DNA from: Pseudomonas sp. dw_612
GTDB lineage: Bacteria; Pseudomonadota; Gammaproteobacteria; Pseudomonadales; Pseudomonadaceae
Assembly: GCF_018449725.1 (NCBI RefSeq)
Contig: NZ_JAAVVC010000006.1
Coordinates: forward strand, 62,001-126,000
Direction of reading: 5' to 3'
DNA: 64,000 bases
Shown piece after piece: positions 42,088-51,042 of this stretch. Below the pieces are notes generated by a model, which had not been told where the DNA came from, did no database searches, and saw only the letters and a list, made by a program, of their open reading frames with translations. Numbering within the stretch: position 1 is the stretch's first letter; each line of letters begins with the position of its first letter. The position numbers and the translations under genes were made by a program.

Positions 42088-42321
42088 TCAAACCTCCAAA
42101 TTTCCCCAACCAGGCTTAGCCTCTTCCGGCGCCACGGCCTTCACCTTTTTTCCCGTCGCCAACTCCACCCGCCGCGCCACTTCCGGGTCATCGGCAAACG
42201 GCATCAGGCTCGCATCTTCAAGGCTCTCGGGCGTCTGATGCTTCAGGCAATATTCGATCGCCAGCCAAAACCCGACGACGCCAAATAGATTCAACGCTAT
42301 CTCGATCATCTCCCACCTCAC
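42088..42321 (-). CDS. Small membrane protein co-transcribed with orphan ccoN
   Basis: This 77-aa protein has one N-terminal membrane helix ([20 protein letters not shown]) and a soluble tail ([20 protein letters not shown]) resembling the cytoplasmic tails of cytochrome oxidase accessory subunits. It overlaps the ccoN stop by 4 bp, so it is translationally coupled. By position it corresponds to PA4134 next to ccoN4 in P. aeruginosa, as I recall. It is probably a stability or assembly subunit. Confidence 0.75.
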   Translation of the reverse strand: MRWEMIEIALNLFGVVGFWLAIEYCLKHQTPESLEDASLMPFADDPEVARRVELATGKKVKAVAPEEAKPGWGNLEV

Positions 42322-43745
42322 GCAATCTGCGCTTCACGTTCAGCCATCGCCACGTCCGCCACCCGCACGGTGCGCCAGGTGTTGTAGGCCATCAGCAACA
42401 TGCCGCTAAGGAAGAAAACTCCACCGGTAAACCGCACCACATAGCCCGGATGACTGGCCTGCAAGGCTTCGACGAAGGAATAGGTCAGCGTGCCGTCGTC
42501 GTTGATCGCGCGCCACATCAGCCCCTGGGTAATGCCGTTGACCCACATCGACGCGATGTACAACACCGTGCCAATGGTCGCCAGCCAGAAGTGTGCGTTG
42601 ATCAGGCCGATGCTGTGCATCTGTGGGCGGCCGAAGACTTTCGGCACCATGTGGTAGATCGCACCGAAGGTGATCATCGCCACCCAACCCAGCGCCCCGG
42701 CGTGAACGTGGCCGATGGTCCAGTCGGTGTAGTGGGAGAGGGCGTTCACGGTTTTGATCGCCATCATCGGCCCTTCGAAGGTCGACATGCCGTAGAACGC
42801 CAGCGACAGCACCAGGAAGCGCAGGATCGGGTCGGTGCGCAACTTATGCCAGGCGCCCGACAGCGTCATCATCCCGTTGATCATCCCGCCCCAGCTCGGC
42901 GCCAGCAAAATCAGCGACATCGCCATGCCGAGCGACTGCGCCCAGTCCGGCAGCGCGGTGTAGTGCAAGTGGTGCGGGCCGGCCCAGATGTACAACGTGA
43001 TCAGCGCCCAGAAATGCACGATCGACAACCGGTAGGAATACACCGGTCGCCCCACCTGTTTCGGCACGAAGTAATACATCATCCCGAGGAACCCGGTGGT
43101 CAGGAAAAAACCCACCGCGTTGTGCCCATACCACCACTGCACCATGGCGTCGGTGGCCCCGGAATACACCGGGTAGGACTTGAACCAGTCCACCGGAATC
43201 GACAGGTGATTGACCACGTGCAACATCGCGATCACCACGATGAACGCGCCGAAGAACCAGTTGCCGACGTAGATGTGCCTGGTCTTGCGCTGCACCACGG
43301 TGGTGAAGAACACGATGGCATAGGCCACCCAGACCACGGTCATCCACACCGCGCCGGAGAATTCGATCTCGGCGTATTCCTTGGTGGTGGTGTAGCCCAG
43401 CGGCAGGGTGATCAACATGATCACGATCACCGATTGCCAGCCCCAGAAGGTGAACGCGGCGAGTGTGTCAGAGTACAAGCGCACCTGACAGGTACGCTGC
43501 ACCGCGTAGTAACTGGCGGCGAATTGCGCACTGCCGGCAAAGCCGAAAATCACCAGGCTGGTGTGCAGTGGGCGCAAGCGGCCGAAGGTGGTCCACGGCA
43601 GGTCGAGGTTCATCTCGGGCCATACCAATTGCGAGGCGATCCACACGCCCATGGCCATGCCCACCACGCCCCAGACGATGGTTGCCACGACGAATTGGCG
43701 GACGACCTTGTAGTTGTAGGCCTGTCCGATTGTTGCTGTGCTCAT
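42318..43745 (-). CDS. ccoN: cbb3-type cytochrome c oxidase subunit I, orphan CcoN
   Basis: This is a 475-aa, 12-TM heme-copper oxidase subunit. Family features include [20 protein letters not shown] (heme-ligand His), [20 protein letters not shown] (copper/heme His and the cbb3 tyrosine region), [15 protein letters not shown], and [20 protein letters not shown]. No ccoO, ccoQ or ccoP follows, only the 77-aa protein, so it must use subunits encoded elsewhere, like the P. aeruginosa orphan CcoN3/CcoN4. Start ATG 43745 gives [15 protein letters not shown]. An ATG 5 codons upstream is possible; longer frames run antisense into the reductase gene. Confidence 0.9.
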   Translation of the reverse strand: MSTATIGQAYNYKVVRQFVVATIVWGVVGMAMGVWIASQLVWPEMNLDLPWTTFGRLRPLHTSLVIFGFAGSAQFAASYYAVQRTCQVRLYSDTLAAFTFWGWQSVIVIMLITLPLGYTTTKEYAEIEFSGAVWMTVVWVAYAIVFFTTVVQRKTRHIYVGNWFFGAFIVVIAMLHVVNHLSIPVDWFKSYPVYSGATDAMVQWWYGHNAVGFFLTTGFLGMMYYFVPKQVGRPVYSYRLSIVHFWALITLYIWAGPHHLHYTALPDWAQSLGMAMSLILLAPSWGGMINGMMTLSGAWHKLRTDPILRFLVLSLAFYGMSTFEGPMMAIKTVNALSHYTDWTIGHVHAGALGWVAMITFGAIYHMVPKVFGRPQMHSIGLINAHFWLATIGTVLYIASMWVNGITQGLMWRAINDDGTLTYSFVEALQASHPGYVVRFTGGVFFLSGMLLMAYNTWRTVRVADVAMAEREAQIA

Positions 43746-43969
43746 GGTCAGTTCATCCATGCAAAGTCTTGCCAGGCCACCCGGTCTGGCATGGGATGCA
43801 CTGTAGAAACACCGCAGGAAACAAAACAGACTCAGGAAAACTTGATTTATGCGGATCAGATGCGAGGCATGCCTGCGGCCATCTGCCGCGCTCTGATACG
43901 GTTTTTTAGGTTTCAGGTGGGTCTGTAACGCGCTGCGCCGCAGGTTCATCATCCCGGCCATAAAGCTCC
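43746..43969 (-). promoter_or_regulatory. ccoN upstream region
   Basis: No gene was seen. A TTGAT-N8-ATCAG arrangement (43842-43859) looks like an ANR/Fnr site but its 8-bp spacer is not canonical (4 bp expected), so oxygen control cannot be claimed. Confidence 0.35.
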
Positions 43970-44116
43970 GTAGCAGCTGTCGAGCAGCGCGAGGCAGCGT
44001 TCGGCGGCGAAGCCGTCGCAAACCCCTTTGTCGCGGTCTACCTGATGCACCGCGTCGCTTGATTTCACGACGGCTTCGCCGCCGAACGCTGCCTCGCGTT
44101 GCTCGACAGCTGCTAC
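43970..44116. repeat. 147-bp inverted-repeat element, copy 1
   Basis: Left arm 43970-44018 (GTAGCAGCTGTCGAGCAGCG to GAAGCCGTCG) and right arm 44068-44116 are inverse copies of about 49 bp around an asymmetric 49-bp core. The core is in the opposite orientation to copies 2 and 3. It lies between ccoN and the reductase gene. Confidence 0.88.
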
Positions 44117-44147
44117 AGGGCACAATCAATCCTGATGAGGCAACCCC

Positions 44148-45821
44148 ATGTATCAGTACGACGACTATGACCGGGCGCTGGTGTTCGAACGGGTCGCGCA
44201 GTTTCGCGATCAGGTCGAGCGCTTCGTGGCGGGTGAATTGAGCGAAGAAGAATTCCTGCCGCTGCGCCTGCAAAACGGCCTGTACATGCAAAAGCACGCC
44301 TACATGCTGCGGGTGGCGATTCCCTATGGCACCTTGAGCGCCGGGCAGATGCGCACCCTGGCGAGCATCGCCCGGGATTACGATCGCGGCTACGGCCACT
44401 TCACCACCCGACAGAACATGCAGTTCAACTGGATCGAACTGGCCCAGGTGCCGGACATCCTCGAACGCCTGGCCCAGGTGGAAATGCACGCGATCCAGAC
44501 CTCCGGCAACTGTGTGCGCAACATCACTACCGAAGCCTTCGCCGGGGTCGCGGCGGACGAGCTGATCGACCCGCGCCCTCTGGCGGAGATCCTGCGGCAG
44601 TGGTCGACCATCAACCCGGAATTCCTGTTTCTGCCGCGCAAGTTCAAGATCGCCATCTGCTCGGCGAAACAGGACCGCGCGGCGATCATGATGCATGACA
44701 TCGGCCTCTATCTTTATCCCGGCGCTGATGGGCAAATGCTGTTGCGAGTGATCGTCGGCGGCGGTCTCGGGCGCACGCCGATCCTCGGTTTGCAGATTCG
44801 TGAAGGCTTGCCGTGGCAGCACTTGCTGTCCTACGTCGAGGCAGTGCTGCGGGTCTACAACCGCCACGGTCGGCGGGACAACAAGTACAAGGCGCGGATC
44901 AAGATTCTGGTGAAAGCCCTGGGCATCGACGCCTTCGCCAAGGAAGTGGAGGAGGAGTGGCAGCACCTCAAGGACGGCCCGGCGCAACTGACCGACGTCG
45001 AATATGAGCGGGTCGCCAGTGCCTTCGTGCCGCCGGTGTATCGAGCGCTGGCCGACACCGACCTGGATTTCGGCACACGCCTGGCGCAGAACCCGGCCTT
45101 CGCTCGCTGGGTGGCGCGCAACGTGCAGCCGCACAAAGTGCCGGGTTACGCCAGCGTCGTGCTCTCGACCAAACCGGGCATCGCTTCGCCGCCGGGGGAC
45201 GTTACGGCCGAGCAAATGGAGGCAGTGGCCGACTGGTCCGAGCAATTGGGTTTCGGCGAAATCCGCATCGCTCACGAGCAGAACATCGTGCTGCCGGACG
45301 TGACCAAAACCGATCTGTATGCGCTGTGGTGCCTGGCCTGTGATCAAGGTTTGGGCTGCGCCAATGTCGGCTTGCTGACCGACATCATCGCCTGCCCTGG
45401 TGGCGACTTCTGCGCACTGGCCAACGCCAAATCGATCCCCATCGCCCAAGCCATTCAAGGCCGATTCGAAGACCTGGATTACCTCCATGACCTGGGCGAT
45501 ATCAGCCTCAACATCTCCGGCTGCATGAATGCGTGCGGCCATCATCACATCGGCAATATCGGCATCCTGGGCGTCGATAAAAATGGCAGCGAGTGGTACC
45601 AGATCACCCTCGGCGGCGCTCAGGGCAAGCACAGTGCGCTGGGCAAAGTCATCGGCCCGTCCTTCAGCGCTGCCGAAGTGCCTGATGTGATTGAGCGGAT
45701 CATCGGCACCTTCGTGCGTTATCGCGAAAGCGAAGAACTGTTCGTCGATACGGTGCAGCGCATTGGGCTGGAGCCGTTCAAGGAGCGGATCTACCCGAAA
45801 GTGCTGGAGGTGTCGGCATGA
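44148..45821 (+). CDS. Siroheme [4Fe-4S] sulfite/nitrite reductase
   Basis: This 557-aa cytoplasmic protein carries the siroheme/4Fe-4S cysteines C416-x5-C422 (IACPGGDFC) and C459-x3-C463 ([10 protein letters not shown]). Two ferredoxin-like repeats and [11 protein letters not shown] near residue 90 are typical of the nitrite/sulfite reductase family. Its stop overlaps the DUF934 start by 4 bp. In P. aeruginosa the equivalent gene PA4130 sits near ccoN4, and the block is reported as cyanide-induced (recalled). Physiologically it may be an assimilatory sulfite or nitrite reductase. Confidence 0.92.
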   Translation: MYQYDDYDRALVFERVAQFRDQVERFVAGELSEEEFLPLRLQNGLYMQKHAYMLRVAIPYGTLSAGQMRTLASIARDYDRGYGHFTTRQNMQFNWIELAQVPDILERLAQVEMHAIQTSGNCVRNITTEAFAGVAADELIDPRPLAEILRQWSTINPEFLFLPRKFKIAICSAKQDRAAIMMHDIGLYLYPGADGQMLLRVIVGGGLGRTPILGLQIREGLPWQHLLSYVEAVLRVYNRHGRRDNKYKARIKILVKALGIDAFAKEVEEEWQHLKDGPAQLTDVEYERVASAFVPPVYRALADTDLDFGTRLAQNPAFARWVARNVQPHKVPGYASVVLSTKPGIASPPGDVTAEQMEAVADWSEQLGFGEIRIAHEQNIVLPDVTKTDLYALWCLACDQGLGCANVGLLTDIIACPGGDFCALANAKSIPIAQAIQGRFEDLDYLHDLGDISLNISGCMNACGHHHIGNIGILGVDKNGSEWYQITLGGAQGKHSALGKVIGPSFSAAEVPDVIERIIGTFVRYRESEELFVDTVQRIGLEPFKERIYPKVLEVSA

Positions 45822-46297
45822 ACAATCTATTGCGCCTGGAGGAGGGCGTGGCGCGGATTGATCTGGGTGACCCGTGGACCCTGGTTCGGGAGATCGACGC
45901 TGAATTGCCGGCGGGACGCTTGATCCTGCCATTGGCCCGATGGCTGGATAACCCGGCGCGACACGGTGTCTGGCTCGGGCCGGACGATGAAGTGGAAAGC
46001 CTGAAATCCTGCTTCAACCTGCTGCCGCTGATAGCCCTGGATTTTCCGAGTTTTCGTGACGGTCGTGGTTACAGCCAGGCGTATTTGCTGCGCACTCGGC
46101 TGGGCTGGAACGGCGAGTTGCGTGCGATTGGCGATGTGTTGCGGGATCAATTGAGCCATATGCGGCAGTGCGGGTTTGATAGTTTTGCGGTGCGCGAAGA
46201 CAAGTCCGCTGAAGATGCGCTCAAGGGATTGGCCGGGATGAGTGTGTTGTATGGGCGTTCGGTGATTGAACCGCGGCCACTTTTCAGACGCCGCTGA
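45818..46297 (+). CDS. DUF934 family protein, partner of the sulfite reductase
   Basis: This 159-aa protein starts at ATG 45818, overlapping the reductase stop by 4 bp. It shows the family pattern [31 protein letters not shown] and [23 protein letters not shown]934 proteins accompany this type of sulfite reductase in many proteobacteria and are presumed to be needed for its activity. No cofactor motif is evident. Confidence 0.9.
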   Translation: MNNLLRLEEGVARIDLGDPWTLVREIDAELPAGRLILPLARWLDNPARHGVWLGPDDEVESLKSCFNLLPLIALDFPSFRDGRGYSQAYLLRTRLGWNGELRAIGDVLRDQLSHMRQCGFDSFAVREDKSAEDALKGLAGMSVLYGRSVIEPRPLFRRR

Positions 46298-46304
46298 GCT
46301 TTTT

Positions 46305-46451
46305 GTAGCAGCTGTCGAGCAGCGCGAGGCAGCGTTCGGCGGCGAAGCCGTCGTGAAATCAGCCAACGCGGTGTATCAGGTAGACCGCGAGTTCAGGGTT
46401 TACGACGGCTTCGCCGCCGGACGCTGCCTCGCGTTGCTCGTCAGCTGCTAC
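46305..46451. repeat. 147-bp inverted-repeat element, copy 2
   Basis: Same arms as copy 1 at 46305-46353 and 46403-46451. The core (TGAAATCAGCC, GCGGTG, ATCAGGTAGACCGCG) is in the same orientation as copy 3. It begins 7 bp after the DUF934 stop. Confidence 0.88.
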
Positions 46452-46553
46452 AGGGCGTATTCAGAGAGTGTTTTTGCTTGGGCCAGTACTGGCATTTTGG
46501 TAGAGTCCGCAACATTGGCTACATGGACGAAATCAAGAAGGGAGTCTGGCGTT

Positions 46554-47522
46554 GTGAGTTTCGGCAAAAAGATTTTAGGACTGTCGGCATTTCTGCTGAT
46601 GTTGACCCTGTGGGCTGGCTACTTTTACGTATTCCAGGAAAACCGTGGCGGGCAGTTGGGCGGTGCCTATGACAGCACTGCGTGGTGCGGCACGCCACCG
46701 TCGGCCGACGCGCTGTCCCTGGGCAAGGATCAACTGACCCTGCGCGTCACCAACAACCTGCGTGGTGAGTTCATGCTCGGCGGTTCGATCATCGTTTCCG
46801 AGCGCACCTTCAACCGCTATGACCTGGGCCGCAACGAACTGCGCCTGCGCCTGGAACCGTTGCAATGGTCGTTCGGCGCCACGCCGGTGTCCCTCGAACA
46901 GGTCAAAATCAAACCCCTGAGCCGCAACCTCGCCGCCGACAACAAAAGTGCTTACGCCGAGCTGGAACCACGCCCCATCGGCGTGCAGGGCCGAGCCATC
47001 GAGTTTCCCTTCGACACTTACCGCTACGGCTACAAACCGGTGCTGTATTACCTCAAGGGCAACGAGCGCATCGACCTGCGTTTCCGCCACATCACCACCG
47101 TAATGGAGATGTCGAACACCTTTAGACCGATCCAGAAATACAACCGCGCGGAGTACATCAACGAGAAAAACTCGCTGGTGCGCGATGAGGATTACAAGCC
47201 TTACGCGACCACGGAATGTGCGTTCAGCGTCGAACGCAAAGGCTCGTTCAAGCTCATCGTCCTGCTGCTGTTGCTGGTGATCTGCCTGCCGCTGATGCAT
47301 GTGTTTTATCGCGATGAGCCGGGGATCGACTTCCTCGCCACGCTGGTGGGCATCGGCGCCGTCCGGGTGATGCTGGTGGGGCCGTTGCAGGATTTCCAGC
47401 TGTACAACATCGACTTTTTGTTTGGCTCGGCGATTTTGCTGGTGGGGTCGGTGTCGCTGGTGAAGGCGATGCGGGCCAATAGTCGGCGGGAATTGGCGGC
47501 GCGGAGTGGGTCGACTTGGTGA
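46554..47522 (+). CDS. Membrane protein of unknown function with large extracytoplasmic domain
   Basis: This 322-aa protein starts at GTG 46554 (VSFGKKILGLSAFLL), with AAGGGAG about 9-12 nt upstream; the longer open frame runs through the repeat element and was trimmed. It has one N-terminal helix (GLSAFLLMLTLWAGYFYVF), a 200-residue extracytoplasmic region and three C-terminal helices (LIVLLLLLVICLPLMHVF onward). I recognise no catalytic motif. The gene is bracketed by copies 2 and 3 of the 147-bp element. Confidence 0.7.
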   Translation: MSFGKKILGLSAFLLMLTLWAGYFYVFQENRGGQLGGAYDSTAWCGTPPSADALSLGKDQLTLRVTNNLRGEFMLGGSIIVSERTFNRYDLGRNELRLRLEPLQWSFGATPVSLEQVKIKPLSRNLAADNKSAYAELEPRPIGVQGRAIEFPFDTYRYGYKPVLYYLKGNERIDLRFRHITTVMEMSNTFRPIQKYNRAEYINEKNSLVRDEDYKPYATTECAFSVERKGSFKLIVLLLLLVICLPLMHVFYRDEPGIDFLATLVGIGAVRVMLVGPLQDFQLYNIDFLFGSAILLVGSVSLVKAMRANSRRELAARSGSTW

Positions 47523-47529
47523 ATACCCT

Positions 47530-47676
47530 GTAGCAGCTGCCGAGCAGCGCGAGGCAGCGTTCGGCGGCGAAGCCGTCGTGAAATCAGACAGCGCGGTGAT
47601 TCAGGTAGACCGCGTGCGCTGGGTTTACGACGGCTTCGCCGCCGAACGCTGCCTCGCGCTGCTCGACAGCTGCTAC
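47530..47676. repeat. 147-bp inverted-repeat element, copy 3
   Basis: Arms at 47530-47578 and 47628-47676 with the same core orientation as copy 2. It lies 8 bp after the preceding stop and 9 bp before the 3' end of the octaheme gene. Confidence 0.88.
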
Positions 47677-47684
47677 ATAGGCGG

Positions 47685-50039
47685 TTATTTCAACGCCGGA
47701 TCCCCCATGTTCATTTTCTTCCACCCCTGCAACAACACCTGGGCCTTCGGTTCCTGCCCGTTCTCCAGGTAATACTGGATCAGCGACAACCGCGCATTGC
47801 GGTTCGCCGGTTGCACTTTCAACAACCTTTCCAGCTCTTCGCACGCCTCATCCACCTTGCCACTGTCATGCAACGCCACCGCCAGCACATACCCGTACTG
47901 CGCGCTCTGGGGTTCCAGGGTCGCGGCTTTGCGCAGCAACGGCATGGCTTGCGCGGTTTTACCCGCACGAATCAGCGACAGGCCTTGGGTGTGCAGCAAC
48001 AGCGGTGCGTCCGGGTGATTCTTGACGCTCTGCTCCAGCAACGCTTGCGCCTCTTGCGCGCGGCCGTTGGCCTCCAGCCATTGCACCAACGTCACCAGCG
48101 CCGGGTAGAAGCCCGGATCACGTTTCAGGGCGGTGCGCAGCAGCGGCTCGACCTCGGTCGTACGACCGCTGGCCTGATACAACATCGCCAGGTTGAGGTT
48201 GGCTTCGGCGCGTTCCGCCAGGCTTTTCTGCACGTCCTCGTACTCGCCGATGGCCGCGTTCCAGTTGGCCTGGGCGCTGCCCAAACCATTGCGGGCGACA
48301 CTCAGCAGGTCCCGGGCGGCGACGATTCGTACTGCCTTCACCGGATCCCCCAGCAACGGCGTCAGCAACGGCGCGCGCTCGGGTGGCGGCAGGAACGCAC
48401 TGATCGCCCGCACCGCGCTTTCGCGCACTTGCGGCGCCGGGTTTTTCAGGTCTGCCGTCGCCAGTTTCAACGCTTGCTCGCTCGGGTACAGCGGCAGCTC
48501 GGCCAGCAGGGTCGCCCGTTGAATCGCTGGCAGGTTGCTGCGCTGCAACTGCTCGTGCAAGGCCTGCGCCGCCCCCGGTTGACCATTGCGGATCAGCCAC
48601 AGGCTTTCGTCATAACGTGGCGCCTGAAGTTCGGTGGCCGTGTTCCAGAGCTTGAACTGCTCGGTGACCTTGTCCCCGGCCTTGCCCTGGTGGCAGGTCA
48701 GGCACGCGTCCGGCGTGCCGAGTTTTTTCGCCCGCTCAGGATTGGGAATGCTGAAGCTGTGGTCATGCCGGAAGTCGTTGCCCATGTAGAACTTGCCCGG
48801 CATGTGGCAATCCACGCACTGCGAACCCGGTTGACCCATGGTGTGGCGGGTGTGTTCGATGGAATCGTAGTTTTTCGCTTGCAGGCCCTTGCCATCGACG
48901 CCTTCCACCGCCGTCTTGCCGGCGGTGTTGTGGCATTGCAGGCACACGCCGTTGCCCGGTGCCTTCAGCTCGGTGCTGTGGGGGTTGTGGCAGTTGCTGC
49001 AACGCACGCCCTTGTCGAACATTTTGCTCTGGGCGAAGGAGCCGTGTTCGAACACTTCATCCTTGATCTTGCCGTCCAGTGCATACAGTTCGCGGGTAAG
49101 GGGGCTGGGCAGATAGTCGTCCATCAAGCGCTTGCCGACGGTGTAGCCATCGCCCAGTGGCGCGCGGCGCGAGTGGCAGCGGGCACAGGTTTCGAGCTCG
49201 ACGGTAGCGTTCTTGTCCTTGAGGTCGACGGCAAACCCGGCGTGAATCAAATCACCTTTTTTTGCCGCCCATTCCAGGTGATTGGAGGCTGGGCCGTGGC
49301 AGGCCTGGCAGCCGACACCGAGGCTGTTCCAGTGGCTCGCAAAGGTGTTTTTCGTTGCATCGAAATTGCGCTTGTAGCCGGTGGTGTGGCACTCGACGCA
49401 CATGAAATTAGCGTTCTGGCTCGGCTTGCTCCAGTGCAGCGGATTCTTGAAGTTCACGCCCTGGCCCGGATACAGATGAAACCAGCGGTGCTTCTCGGTA
49501 TCCCACGCCACGCCCAAGGCTTGCAACCGACCCTCGCCAACCTCGATCAGGTATTGCTGGAGCGGGGCGATGCCGAAGGTGTAGGCGACTTTGAAGTCGG
49601 CATTCTTACCGTCGATTCCGGGTGTGTTAACCCAAAAGTCCTCACCCTTGCGCGAGAACAGCGTGGTCTCTTTTTCAGCCTTGAAGGTGACGTTGTTGAA
49701 GTCGCCCAGCATCGTCTCGGCCGTGGCCGGCTGCATCGCCAATTGGTGGTGCGAACCTTGCCAGTCCTTGACCTGCTCGGTGTGGCAGCCCTGGCATTGC
49801 TGCTCATCGACCATCGTCGCCGGGGCCACAGCCACCACCGGTTTAACCGGTTGCACGACGGGCGCGCTGACCGGCGCCGGCGTCGAAGGACGCGGCGTGC
49901 TGCTACTGAAAAGAAACCAGCCAATCGCCGCCACGGCCAGCAGCAAGACGCCGATGGTCACGGGAAACAGGTAACGGTTGATCAGGGTCGGGCGCGAATC
50001 AGGGTTTGGGTGGGCGGCTTTATTTTTATGCTTCGGCAT
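47685..50039 (-). CDS. Octaheme cytochrome c with HEAT/TPR C-terminal half
   Basis: This 784-aa protein starts at ATG 50039 (MPKHKNKAAHPNPDSRPT), GGAAG 6 nt upstream. An N-terminal membrane anchor (LFPVTIGVLLLAVAAIGWFL) precedes a Pro-rich linker. Eight heme-binding CxxCH motifs follow between about residues 70 and 435: CQGCH, CVECH, CQACH, CARCH, CSNCH, CLQCH, CVDCH, CLTCH. The C-terminal third has HEAT-like (VRESAVRAISAFLPPPERAP) and TPR repeats (AEANLNLAMLYQASGRTTEV). It resembles periplasmic multiheme electron carriers of the NrfA/octaheme superfamily fused to a protein-interaction scaffold. The reaction is unknown. Confidence 0.88.
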   Translation of the reverse strand: MPKHKNKAAHPNPDSRPTLINRYLFPVTIGVLLLAVAAIGWFLFSSSTPRPSTPAPVSAPVVQPVKPVVAVAPATMVDEQQCQGCHTEQVKDWQGSHHQLAMQPATAETMLGDFNNVTFKAEKETTLFSRKGEDFWVNTPGIDGKNADFKVAYTFGIAPLQQYLIEVGEGRLQALGVAWDTEKHRWFHLYPGQGVNFKNPLHWSKPSQNANFMCVECHTTGYKRNFDATKNTFASHWNSLGVGCQACHGPASNHLEWAAKKGDLIHAGFAVDLKDKNATVELETCARCHSRRAPLGDGYTVGKRLMDDYLPSPLTRELYALDGKIKDEVFEHGSFAQSKMFDKGVRCSNCHNPHSTELKAPGNGVCLQCHNTAGKTAVEGVDGKGLQAKNYDSIEHTRHTMGQPGSQCVDCHMPGKFYMGNDFRHDHSFSIPNPERAKKLGTPDACLTCHQGKAGDKVTEQFKLWNTATELQAPRYDESLWLIRNGQPGAAQALHEQLQRSNLPAIQRATLLAELPLYPSEQALKLATADLKNPAPQVRESAVRAISAFLPPPERAPLLTPLLGDPVKAVRIVAARDLLSVARNGLGSAQANWNAAIGEYEDVQKSLAERAEANLNLAMLYQASGRTTEVEPLLRTALKRDPGFYPALVTLVQWLEANGRAQEAQALLEQSVKNHPDAPLLLHTQGLSLIRAGKTAQAMPLLRKAATLEPQSAQYGYVLAVALHDSGKVDEACEELERLLKVQPANRNARLSLIQYYLENGQEPKAQVLLQGWKKMNMGDPALK

Positions 50040-50244
50040 TGCGACTTCCATAGTCCGAGTGCGTTGGCCGTTCAGGGCTCGCGTTGAAGCTCGATGCAGC
50101 TTTGCCGGATGGCACGCGTCTGTCAAATGAGGTTTGTGCGGTGTGCCACAGCCTTAGGTGAATCTTCGATGATGATGGCGGCACATTATTGATTTTTGTC
50201 TATAACTAATCAGGCACTTCTCGACCTCTTACAGGAGTTACAGC

Positions 50245-50916
50245 ATGAAGCTTGCGTTAATGATGAGCACACTGTGCATCGCCTCGATCGGGGTGGTCGG
50301 CTGCTCCAGTAAAGTGGTCGAACCTGACCAGTATTCAGGGTTTCTCAAGGACTACAGCCAGCTCAAGGAAGCCAAGTCGCCGTCGGGCGCCGAGGTCATG
50401 CGCTGGATGGACCCTAAACTCAAAATCGATAAATTCACCAGCGTCTACATCGAGCCGACCCAGCTCTATCCCAAGCCGCAAGCGACTGTGAAAATTCCTC
50501 AAGCCACGCTCAACGGTATCACCGGTTATTACGACCAGGCACTCAAGCGCGAACTGGGTAAATCCCTGCCATTGGCCGCAGGTCCGGGGCCTGGGGTGAT
50601 CGTGGTGCGCGCGGCCATTACGGCCATCAGCAGCAAGACCGAAGGCCTCAAGCCGTATGAAGTGATTCCGATTGCCCTGGTGGCGGCGGCGGTCAGTACA
50701 GCCAGCGGGATTCGTGATCAGGAAACGACCCTGGCTACCGAAGCGGTGTTCCTCGATGGTGGCAACAACACGGTGGTTGCCCAAGTGGTGCGCAAAGGCA
50801 CCGGCAAACCGTTAGAGAACGACACTCAGGTGATGAAGGCGGATGACGTCAAAGGCGTGATCGATGGCTGGGCTTCGGATTTGCATCAGTCGTATCTGAA
50901 ACTCAAGTCCAAGTAA
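50245..50916 (+). CDS. DUF3313 family lipoprotein
   Basis: This is a 223-aa protein. The signal MKLALMMSTLCIASIGVVGC has lipobox VVGC (Cys20). The mature sequence (YSGFLKDYSQLKEA, VIVVRAAITAISSKTEGL) matches DUF3313, a family of outer-membrane-type lipoproteins. ACAGGAG lies 8 nt before ATG. The function is unknown. It diverges from the octaheme gene with 205 bp between starts. Confidence 0.88.
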   Translation: MKLALMMSTLCIASIGVVGCSSKVVEPDQYSGFLKDYSQLKEAKSPSGAEVMRWMDPKLKIDKFTSVYIEPTQLYPKPQATVKIPQATLNGITGYYDQALKRELGKSLPLAAGPGPGVIVVRAAITAISSKTEGLKPYEVIPIALVAAAVSTASGIRDQETTLATEAVFLDGGNNTVVAQVVRKGTGKPLENDTQVMKADDVKGVIDGWASDLHQSYLKLKSK

Positions 50917-50928
50917 AAGCCTAAAAGC

Positions 50929-51021
50929 TTCGCGAGCAAGCCCGCTCCCACATGGGATCTCTGGTGTACACGAAATGTGTGACCAAAACAGATTCACTGT
51001 GGGAGCGGGCTTGCTCGCGAA
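50929..51021. repeat. REP doublet between convergent genes
   Basis: CGCGAGCAAGCCCGCTCCCA (50931-50950) is followed by the inverse GTGGGAGCGGGCTTGCTCGC (50999-51018), separated by about 48 bp. Confidence 0.88.
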
Positions 51022-51042
51022 AGCGGTCTATCAGGCAAAGAA

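Noticed and set aside
43842..43859. TTGAT...ATCAG as an ANR/Fnr box for ccoN
   Set aside because: Spacer is 8 bp where 4 bp is canonical, and it lies about 100 bp from the start.
42450..43928. 492-codon plus-strand frame opposite ccoN
   Set aside because: Shadow frame rich in His, Arg and Gln; the minus strand has the clear oxidase.
42318..45932. Very long minus-strand frame (1204 codons) extending ccoN upstream
   Set aside because: The upstream part is antisense to the siroheme reductase and DUF934 genes and crosses a repeat; only 42318-43745 is CcoN.
47811..50087. 758-codon plus-strand frame
   Set aside because: Antisense shadow of the octaheme/TPR gene, without protein-like motifs.
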